A stretch of DNA of 64,000 nt, taken from NCBI RefSeq assembly GCF_015354315.1, contig NZ_JADKYY010000001.1:186001-250000 (forward strand). The letters are read 5' to 3'. Positions 17,189-23,779 of this stretch are shown piece by piece. The stretch's first letter is position 1. Each line of letters begins with the position of its first letter. A program made the position numbers and the translations under genes. The stretch is from Planobacterium oryzisoli (GTDB taxonomy: Bacteria; Bacteroidota; Bacteroidia; Flavobacteriales; Weeksellaceae). The notes beneath the pieces were generated by a model that saw nothing but the letters and a program-made list of their open reading frames with translations, was not told where the DNA came from and searched no databases.

Positions 17189-20100
17189 ATGGATAAAGGT
17201 TTTGCAGGACGTATTGCGGAGTTTTTTATTAACTCCAAGCTAACGGTCCTACTAATGGCAGCCCTTCTCATTATAGGTCTTTACAGCTCCACGCTCATCC
17301 CTAGAGAAGAAGAGCCCCAGATCATAGTGCCTATGGCAGATGTCATGGTTGCCTACCCCGGAGCTTCCCCTTTGGAAGTAGAAAACAGAGTGGTCAAACC
17401 ATTGGAAAAGGTGATCTCAAACATCAAAGGAGTAGAGCATGTACATGCCATGGCCATGAACGGAAGAGCGATGATTATTGTGCAGTTCTTGGTGGGTGAA
17501 GATACGGAACGCTCTTATGTAAAGCTGTACGATGAACTAATGAAGAACCGGATGGTTCTTCCTCAGGGGGTTTCCGAACCGTTGGTAAAGACACGCTCCA
17601 TTGATGATGTACCGATGCTTTCCCTGACGCTTTGGAGTGATTCCTACGACCACTACCAACTTCGGCAAATGACCGAGGAGCTATCCTCGGAAGTGAAAAA
17701 AATCAAGGACGTATCCTTGACCCAGACCATTGGCGGTACACCGCGCGCCCTAGAAATAACGATTGATCGCGAAAAAATTGCAGAAGCGGGAATAGACCCA
17801 CTTGGTGTGATGCAGATGATCAAAGCCAGTAATGCCAGTTCACAAAGCGGAAGTTTTGTAAGCAGCGACACGGAGTATTTACTCACGACCGGGAATTTTC
17901 TAAGCTCCAAAGAAGAAGTAGAGAACCTTGTGGTGGGAACCACCCAGAACATGCCGGTGTATTTACGGCAAGTGGCTACCATCAAAGACGGCGCCTCTGC
18001 ACCTCTTAATTATGTAAGTCTTGGATTTGGTAAGGGTTCTGAAAAACTTCAAACCGCACCATCCCAGTATCCGGCAGTAACCCTGGCGGTATCAAAGGTG
18101 AAAGGTGCCGACGCCATGAAAATATCTGAAGAGATACTGGTAAAGGTAGAATCCTTAAAGAAAAACCTACTGCCGGACGAGGTACATGTGGAGGTTACCA
18201 GAAATTATGGTGAAACAGCCTCCGATAAAGTATCGGAACTGCTTCTGCACCTGGCAGTAGCTATTGTGGCAGTGACCTTTCTGGTGATGCTGGCCATGGG
18301 TTGGAGAGGGGCCCTTGTGGTATTCCTTTCCGTACCGCTTACCTTCGCGCTCACCCTGTTCAGTTACTATTTTCTGGGCTACACGCTCAACCGAATCACT
18401 TTGTTTGCACTAGTATTCGTAGTGGGGATAGTGGTGGACGACAGTATCATCATTGCTGAGAATATGCACCGGCATTTTCATATGAAAAAATTACCTTTCC
18501 ATCAGGCAGCAATTTATGCTATTAATGAAGTGGGTAACCCTACCATTTTGGCCACATTTACCGTTATTGCTGCCATACTGCCTATGGCTTTTGTGTCCGG
18601 AATGATGGGTCCTTATATGTCTCCCATGCCGATAGGGGCTTCCATTGCGATGCTGCTTTCCCTCTTTATAGCCCTGACCATTACACCGTATTTGGGTTTC
18701 CATTTACTTAAAGTAAAGCAGGAGCAGGAGCATAAAGAGCAAGAGGGCCTTCAAACCGGATTTATCTACCGCTGGTATAAAAAGATCGAGCAGCCTTTAC
18801 TGGAAAACAAGGTGAAGCGCTGGACTATTCTAGGTGTGACCGTGGCTTTGCTTCTCATTTCGGTATTTGCCTTCTTTGCACAGTGGGTTGCAGTAAAGAT
18901 GCTTCCTTTTGATAACAAGAACGAGATCCAAATCGTTATTGACATGCCGGAGGGAACCTCACTGGAACGCACCGCAGTGGTGAGCTCCGAGATTGCACAG
19001 TATTTACGGGAGGTGCCTGAGGTCGATAATTTTCAGAACTATGTGGGATCGTCTGCACCTATAACCTTCAACGGGCTTGTACGCCACTACGACATGCGTG
19101 GAGCGAGCAATACCGCAGATATCCAGGTGAATCTTCTGGGTAAGTCAGAGCGCGACGCTCAGTCACACGACATTGCCAAGCGTATACGTCCTATAGTACA
19201 AAAAATAGGTAAACCCTACGGTGCCAATATCAAAGTGGTGGAAGTACCACCCGGGCCCCCTGTACTTTCCACCATTGTAGCAGAGGTGTATGGACCGGAC
19301 TATCGGGAGCAGACACGTATCGCATCGGAACTTAAAAAAATACTAAGTACTACGCAGGACGTTGTGGATGTGGACTGGATGGTAGAGGACGCTCAGACGG
19401 AGTTTAAACTTGTTCCGGATACAGAAAAAAGCATGCTTAATGGTATTGCTCCGCAGCAAATTGTGGGCAACCTTACCTACCTTCTTTCTCAGGCCCCATT
19501 TTCCACCCTGTACGATCCCCGATCCAGTGAGTCGGTACCTATGGTTATGAAACTTTCCGATGCACAGAAATCCTCTATCGAGCAAATCAGTGCACTAAAG
19601 ATTCCAACACCTCATGGAGGATCCGTACCGGTTAGTGATCTGGTGGATATCCAGCGTGGTACCCTAGAGCAGAGTATCTACAGAAAGGACCAAAAACGCG
19701 TGGTCTATGTCCTTGCCGATATGGCAGGAGAACTGGAAAGTCCGGCGTATGCCATTTTGGGAATGGAAGAGAAACTAAAGACGATCAAGGTGCCCAACGG
19801 CTACCGAATTGATGAGCTTTATCTGGGCCAACCCACCGATGAGAGTAACTATACCGTGAAATGGGACGGGGAGTGGCAGATTACCCTGGAAGTATTCCGT
19901 GATTTAGGAATTGCCTTCGCTGTGGTTATTATCATCATTTATATGCTCATTGTGGGATGGTTCCAAAACTTTAAAACCCCAGTGGTAATGATGGTTGCCA
20001 TACCGCTGTCACTGGTTGGAATCGTACTGGGTCACTGGATGCTTGGGGCCTTTTTCACAGCTACGTCCTTCATTGGTATGATCGCCTTGGCAGGGGTTAT

Positions 20101-20422
20101 GGTTCGTAACTCGGTTTTGCTTATTGACTTTATCGAAATCCGGCTCCAAGAAGGAGTGCCTTTGAAGCAGGCCATTATCGATGCCGGAGCCGTGCGTACC
20201 ACACCGATCCTTCTCACCACTGGTGCCGTGGTAATAGGTGCCGTGATCATTCTTTTTGACCCTATATTTCAAGGGCTGGCCATCTCGCTAGTATTTGGAG
20301 CGATAGTCTCCACGGTACTCACTTTGGTACTTGTGCCTCTGATTTACTATATGACTGAGAAAAGCAAGTGGGAATCTACAAGTACAAATGCGCTGGAAGA
20401 TTCTGAAAAGTCAAATTCTTAA
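17189..20422 (+). CDS. RND-family efflux pump permease
   Basis: The 1077-aa inner membrane transporter has the RND layout: TM1 near residues 13-31, a large periplasmic loop, TM2-6 around 345-500, TM7 near 545, a second loop and TM8-12 around 895-1055. Two adjacent acidic residues in TM4 (VVDDSII, Asp417 and Asp418) mark the proton relay. The start IAEFFINSKLTVLLMAALLIIGLYS and FPGASP-like VAYPGASPLEVENRV are typical of pumps outside the classical AcrB group. The operon also holds small accessory proteins and is under a Crp-like operator shared with a persulfide reductase, so export of a sulfur or thiol compound is a possible role, but this is inference. Confidence 0.93.
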   Translation: MDKGFAGRIAEFFINSKLTVLLMAALLIIGLYSSTLIPREEEPQIIVPMADVMVAYPGASPLEVENRVVKPLEKVISNIKGVEHVHAMAMNGRAMIIVQFLVGEDTERSYVKLYDELMKNRMVLPQGVSEPLVKTRSIDDVPMLSLTLWSDSYDHYQLRQMTEELSSEVKKIKDVSLTQTIGGTPRALEITIDREKIAEAGIDPLGVMQMIKASNASSQSGSFVSSDTEYLLTTGNFLSSKEEVENLVVGTTQNMPVYLRQVATIKDGASAPLNYVSLGFGKGSEKLQTAPSQYPAVTLAVSKVKGADAMKISEEILVKVESLKKNLLPDEVHVEVTRNYGETASDKVSELLLHLAVAIVAVTFLVMLAMGWRGALVVFLSVPLTFALTLFSYYFLGYTLNRITLFALVFVVGIVVDDSIIIAENMHRHFHMKKLPFHQAAIYAINEVGNPTILATFTVIAAILPMAFVSGMMGPYMSPMPIGASIAMLLSLFIALTITPYLGFHLLKVKQEQEHKEQEGLQTGFIYRWYKKIEQPLLENKVKRWTILGVTVALLLISVFAFFAQWVAVKMLPFDNKNEIQIVIDMPEGTSLERTAVVSSEIAQYLREVPEVDNFQNYVGSSAPITFNGLVRHYDMRGASNTADIQVNLLGKSERDAQSHDIAKRIRPIVQKIGKPYGANIKVVEVPPGPPVLSTIVAEVYGPDYREQTRIASELKKILSTTQDVVDVDWMVEDAQTEFKLVPDTEKSMLNGIAPQQIVGNLTYLLSQAPFSTLYDPRSSESVPMVMKLSDAQKSSIEQISALKIPTPHGGSVPVSDLVDIQRGTLEQSIYRKDQKRVVYVLADMAGELESPAYAILGMEEKLKTIKVPNGYRIDELYLGQPTDESNYTVKWDGEWQITLEVFRDLGIAFAVVIIIIYMLIVGWFQNFKTPVVMMVAIPLSLVGIVLGHWMLGAFFTATSFIGMIALAGVMVRNSVLLIDFIEIRLQEGVPLKQAIIDAGAVRTTPILLTTGAVVIGAVIILFDPIFQGLAISLVFGAIVSTVLTLVLVPLIYYMTEKSKWESTSTNALEDSEKSNS

Positions 20423-20474
20423 TTATTCTATCCGGGTCTGTAGTGGGCCCGGATTACTAAAAAAATCTACCATT

Positions 20475-20780
20475 ATGAAAATTATCGTTCTAACAGCCAT
20501 CAAAGAATTTGAGAGCCATACTAAAAAACTGCTTCGCAGTTCAGGAATTCTGGCCTATACATTAACCTCAGTAAGCGGATACAAAAACCTACAGGATTCT
20601 GCATCGGACCAAAATTGGTTCTCTGCAGGAGCCTTAGAGCAAGATTCCGTACTCTTTATGGTGTTTGCACTGGGGGACCAGGTTTCTCTGTTGATGCAGA
20701 AAGTGGAGCAGTTCAATGCAAGCCAACAATTTGAATCCCGCCTGCATCTGGCCGTACTACATGCCGAGGCGCATATTTAA
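20475..20780 (+). CDS. Small P-II-like protein of the RND operon
   Basis: A 101-aa cytoplasmic protein. Its pattern (MKIIVLTAIKEFESHTKKLL, then Gly-Ile, TVxSVSGYK, a short variable loop and ending HLAVLHAEAHI) resembles the ferredoxin-like P-II/CutA/DUF3240 fold: two beta-alpha-beta repeats with a loop between. DUF3240 proteins are known beside RND pump genes in other bacteria. The usual P-II uridylylated T-loop Tyr is not evident. The ATG at 20475 is preferred over an in-frame one inside the pump gene. A hairpin (TCCGGG / CCCGGA, about 20432-20454) lies between the pump gene and this one. It may sense a ligand or tune the pump. Confidence 0.7.
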   Translation: MKIIVLTAIKEFESHTKKLLRSSGILAYTLTSVSGYKNLQDSASDQNWFSAGALEQDSVLFMVFALGDQVSLLMQKVEQFNASQQFESRLHLAVLHAEAHI

Positions 20781-20803
20781 TAACTTATATATTTAAAAAA
20801 ATT

Positions 20804-21013
20804 ATGAAACAAAGAATTATCCGGGCCGTGGCCGGCTCCATGGTATTACTGAGTGTATCGCTAGGGTACTGGGTCAATGAAAATTGGTTTTTCCTTACCG
20901 CATTTGTAGGACTCAACCTTCTTCAATCCTCCCTTACCCGGTGGTGTCTTTTGGAGAGAATCCTGGGGAAAATGGGAATCTCCGATGAGAATGGGAGCTG
21001 CTCCAGTTGCTAA
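20804..21013 (+). CDS. DUF2892 (YgaP-type) inner membrane protein with C-terminal CxxC
   Basis: This 69-aa protein has two hydrophobic segments (about 9-22 and 28-44) joined by a short polar turn, the hairpin of the DUF2892 family, which forms the membrane part of rhodanese YgaP in E. coli. Cys48 (RWCLLERILGKMGI) is at the family position. It ends in SCSSC, with Cys66 and Cys69, a soft redox or metal-binding tail. It is the last gene of the efflux operon and is followed by a terminator. With the separate rhodanese gene upstream it makes up the two halves of a split YgaP-like pair (inference). Confidence 0.82.
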   Translation: MKQRIIRAVAGSMVLLSVSLGYWVNENWFFLTAFVGLNLLQSSLTRWCLLERILGKMGISDENGSCSSC

Positions 21014-21043
21014 GACCATAACGTAGCCTATTAACCTATTAGA

Positions 21044-21077
21044 CTCCGTTTCCACTTTGTGGGAACGGAGCTTTTTT
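21044..21077 (+). terminator. RND operon terminator
   Basis: A 12-bp stem (CTCCGTTTCCAC / GTGGGAACGGAG, one G-T pair) with loop TTT is followed by six T. Confidence 0.93.
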
Positions 21078-21356
21078 GGAAATATACTAACACAAGTAGA
21101 GCGTAACTTTCGGGACTGAAGATAGGTTAAGGCTCCCTATTCAAAGCTGCGCGAGGGATCTAGGCCCCCGTAGCTATAGGAGGGAGCTGGCTTTAGGAAT
21201 CGTTTCGGATCAAAATTTAAAGTACCCGAGTGCAAGACTCCAAAAAAGAGTGGAACTAATATTTGGCGGATAAATCTATGGCACAATGCCTTAAAGCACA
21301 GAAAAAATCCGCTACCTAAATAAGGAAGCGGACCCAATGTAGAAGCAGAAATTGTA
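21078..21356. other. Non-coding gap between convergent operons
   Basis: 343 bases separate the DUF2892 gene and tlpA. Apart from the two terminators nothing convincing is seen. A 66-codon minus-strand frame (21137-21337) has a faint resemblance to the end of an M23 peptidase, but it overlaps the tlpA terminator and has no start signals. Confidence 0.5.
21302..21331 (-). terminator. tlpA operon terminator
   Basis: On the minus strand CCGCTTCCTTATTTAGGTAGCGG (arms CCGCT-x-CCT / AGG-x-AGCGG) is followed by ATTTTTT, 25 bases after the tlpA stop. Confidence 0.82.
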
Positions 21357-21953
21357 TTATTCTCTTAGCAGCTGCTCTACCTTACTGTAGAAAGAACTTT
21401 TGCTGTAATCTCCCGCTCCGGTATGACGCATACGTATAGTTCCCTCCTTATCCAGAAGTAGTGTGGTAGGCAGCGCACCTTCAAACAGCTCGGAAGGTAT
21501 ATCGCCCCCCGGAAGTACAAAGGGAACACTAAGATGCTCTTTTTCCAGATAGGCTTTACCTAGCGCTGGATCCTGGTCCATATTGACCGTTAGAAACACC
21601 AAATTCTCTTCTTCCTTATATTTTGAGTAGAATTTCTCGATGGAAGGAAATTCGGCTCTACACGGTGGACACCAGGAAGCCCAAAAATTAATGAACACCA
21701 CTTTACCTTGAAGTTCCCCAAGGGTATAGTTTTTCCCTTGGCCATCCGTAAAGGCCACCGAGGAAAAATCTGCGGCCGGGAATTCTCCTTTTTCCTTTAA
21801 GGAAGCATTCATAATACCCGTGGATGCAACCTGGCGGATGAACCAGGACTTGGCCTGCGGTACGAACAGTATAGTAAGGGCAAATGCGCCAAAGAGTATA
21901 TTGGTTATATTTTTACGAATCCAGCTTTTACTCTTGTTGTTTTTCTCGTGCAT
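21357..21953 (-). CDS. TlpA-like membrane-anchored thioredoxin
   Basis: A 198-aa thiol-disulfide oxidoreductase of the TlpA/ResA group. An N-terminal basic stretch and one transmembrane helix (about residues 17-32) anchor a periplasmic thioredoxin domain. The active site is WCPPC with Cys95 and Cys98, and the cis-Pro loop is ALPTTLLLDKEG. It starts three bases after the stop of the CoA-disulfide reductase-rhodanese gene, so the two are translationally linked and share the Crp-like operator. It could reduce periplasmic thiols or persulfides in the same response. It is also similar to ResA-type cytochrome c maturation proteins, but no ccm/res genes are nearby. Confidence 0.92.
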   Translation of the reverse strand: MHEKNNKSKSWIRKNITNILFGAFALTILFVPQAKSWFIRQVASTGIMNASLKEKGEFPAADFSSVAFTDGQGKNYTLGELQGKVVFINFWASWCPPCRAEFPSIEKFYSKYKEEENLVFLTVNMDQDPALGKAYLEKEHLSVPFVLPGGDIPSELFEGALPTTLLLDKEGTIRMRHTGAGDYSKSSFYSKVEQLLRE

Positions 21954-21956
21954 TGA

Positions 21957-23606
21957 TCAATTGTTTTGTGGATAGAGTTTATTCCATAGATGGTATCCTC
22001 CCTGCAGATTCACCGTGTCAAAGCCATGGTTGGAGAGAATCTTGTTGGCTAGGTAGCCTCTAAGGCCTACCTGGCAATAGATAATATATTTCCGGCTAGG
22101 GTCCAATGTAGGCAAAAGCGCGCGCAACTCATCTACGTTGTGGTTTATTGCCCCCGGAATATGGCCTCGGGAAAATTCTTCTTTGGTTCGCACATCTATA
22201 AGAAGTGCGTCGTTTGCTTTTTGGTAGTCCCAGAGTGCATGGTGGTTTATGACTTTTAGAGTCCCATTAAGGATATTCTCTGCTGCATAGCCCGCTATAT
22301 TGATAAGGTCCTTTGCGGAGTTGAACGGTGGGGCATAGGTTATTTCAATCTCCTGAAGGTCCTGCACCTTGAGCCCAGCATGCATCGCGGTGGCAATGAT
22401 ATCAATGCGTTTGTCCACTCCCTCTTCACCCACAGCCTGTGCACCTAAAATCGCACCTTTCGGGTCAAACAGCACTTTAAGTACCATATCCTTGGCTCCC
22501 GGGTAGTAACCGGCATGATGTCCTTTGGTAATTATTATACTTTGGTAGGGGATGTGGAGTTTTTTGAGCATTTTTTCATTTAGCCCGGTGGCTGCAACGG
22601 AAAGTTCAAAGAACTTAAGTATGGAGGAACCCAAGGTGCCCTGGTATTCGTGCGTATTGCCGTATAGTAGGTTGTCCGCCACAAGTCTTCCCTGGCGGTT
22701 AGCAGGCCAGGCAAGAGGAATCAGCACCGGCTGCTCACTTACCAGTTGTTTCACCTCAATAGCGTCTCCTACTGCGTAGATGTCCGGATCACTGGTCTGA
22801 AGGTAGCGGTTGACCTCTATTCCTCCGGTCACTCCTACGGCAAGGCCAGCTGCTTTGGCAAGCGTATTTTCAGGACGTACGCCAATGGCAAGGATTACTG
22901 CACCAGCCTGGAGAGTCTGAGCATTAGAGAGCGTCACTTCAAGTCCCTCTCCCGTAGCATTAAAACGCTCGACTCCTGTCTGTAGTAGAATCTTAAGACC
23001 CTTGCCCCGCGCTTTTTCGTGTAGGAAGCTTGCAAATTCGATATCCACCGGAGCCATGACCTGAGGGGAAAGTTCCACTAAAGTAACGTTCTTGCCTTTT
23101 TCTATAAGGTTCTCGGCCACCTCCAGACCGATGAAACCTCCTCCAACGACCACAAAGTCGTTCTCTTGCTTAGTGGATTCTATAATGCGGTCCATGTCCT
23201 CGATGTTACGAAGCGAGAGTATTTTAGGGTGCTGTACCCCGGGGAAAGCAGGACGTATGGGATCGGCCCCAGGGGAGAGCAGTAGTTTATCGTAGGTTTC
23301 CGTATAGTGCGCTCCGGTCTCAAGGTTTTTCACTTCGATTGACTTGTTCACCCTATCAATTGATACTACCTCGGAGCGAACGCGCGCATCCAGATTATAC
23401 CTGCTCTTAAGGCTCTGGGGAGTCTGCAGCAGCAGTTTATCTCTTTGCGATATCGTTCCTCCGATGTGGTAGGGAAGCCCGCAGTTTGCAAAGCTTACAT
23501 AACCGGAGCGTTCAAAGATAATGATCTGGTTTTCTTCACTTAGCCTTCTTAGGCGGGTCGCTGCGGTAGCTCCTCCCGCTACTCCTCCGACGATTAGTAT
23601 TTTCAT
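21957..23606 (-). CDS. CoA-disulfide / CoA-persulfide reductase with fused rhodanese domain
   Basis: This 549-aa FAD- and NAD(P)H-dependent enzyme belongs to the CoADR-RHD group (Npsr of Shewanella, CoADR-RHD of Bacillus), which reduces CoA persulfide and CoA disulfide. It begins with the FAD site GGVAGGATAATR; the redox Cys42 is in SFANCGLPYH; the NAD-binding site is VVVGGGFIGLEVAENL (about 155-170); a dimerisation domain follows. Residues about 455-549 form a rhodanese domain whose active loop CQVGLRG carries Cys511. ATG 23606 is chosen because it lies 19 bases after the -7 box and begins directly with the FAD motif; longer in-frame starts run across the promoter. It heads an operon with tlpA. 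Confidence 0.94.
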   Translation of the reverse strand: MKILIVGGVAGGATAATRLRRLSEENQIIIFERSGYVSFANCGLPYHIGGTISQRDKLLLQTPQSLKSRYNLDARVRSEVVSIDRVNKSIEVKNLETGAHYTETYDKLLLSPGADPIRPAFPGVQHPKILSLRNIEDMDRIIESTKQENDFVVVGGGFIGLEVAENLIEKGKNVTLVELSPQVMAPVDIEFASFLHEKARGKGLKILLQTGVERFNATGEGLEVTLSNAQTLQAGAVILAIGVRPENTLAKAAGLAVGVTGGIEVNRYLQTSDPDIYAVGDAIEVKQLVSEQPVLIPLAWPANRQGRLVADNLLYGNTHEYQGTLGSSILKFFELSVAATGLNEKMLKKLHIPYQSIIITKGHHAGYYPGAKDMVLKVLFDPKGAILGAQAVGEEGVDKRIDIIATAMHAGLKVQDLQEIEITYAPPFNSAKDLINIAGYAAENILNGTLKVINHHALWDYQKANDALLIDVRTKEEFSRGHIPGAINHNVDELRALLPTLDPSRKYIIYCQVGLRGYLANKILSNHGFDTVNLQGGYHLWNKLYPQNN

Positions 23607-23625
23607 GCTGTTGTAATTTGTATAA

Positions 23626-23669
23626 CAAAGGTAAAGAATCCCCTCAAGGACCAAGGTGACTTTAGTCAC
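23626..23669 (-). promoter_or_regulatory. CoADR-tlpA promoter with Crp/Fnr-type operator
   Basis: On the minus strand: operator GTGACT-AA-AGTCAC (23669-23656, perfect 6-2-6 inverted repeat; with flanks it reads TGTGA-N6-TCACC), TTG at 23654-23652, an 18-base spacer and TACCTTTG (23633-23626), then 19 bases to the ATG. The operator centre is 36.5 bases from the last base of the -7 box, identical to the tolC promoter. Confidence 0.82.
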
Positions 23670-23740
23670 ATAGAATGAAGGTATATGCACCAGAATAACT
23701 GTATTCAGCGCACCAATAGATAAAAAAATAACCTCGTGGA

Positions 23741-23775
23741 TTTGCCAAGGATTCAGTAAGAGATTAGTAACTTTG
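23741..23775 (+). promoter_or_regulatory. ppc promoter
   Basis: TTTG at 23741-23744, a 23-base spacer and TAACTTTG at 23768-23775. Only four bases separate the box from the ATG, so the mRNA is probably leaderless. Confidence 0.8.
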
Positions 23776-23779
23776 TTAG

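Noticed and set aside
21137-21337. A 66-codon minus-strand frame with a faint look of an M23 peptidase C-terminus
   Set aside because: It overlaps the tlpA terminator, has no promoter, and the resemblance is limited to a few residues; too weak to call a pseudogene.
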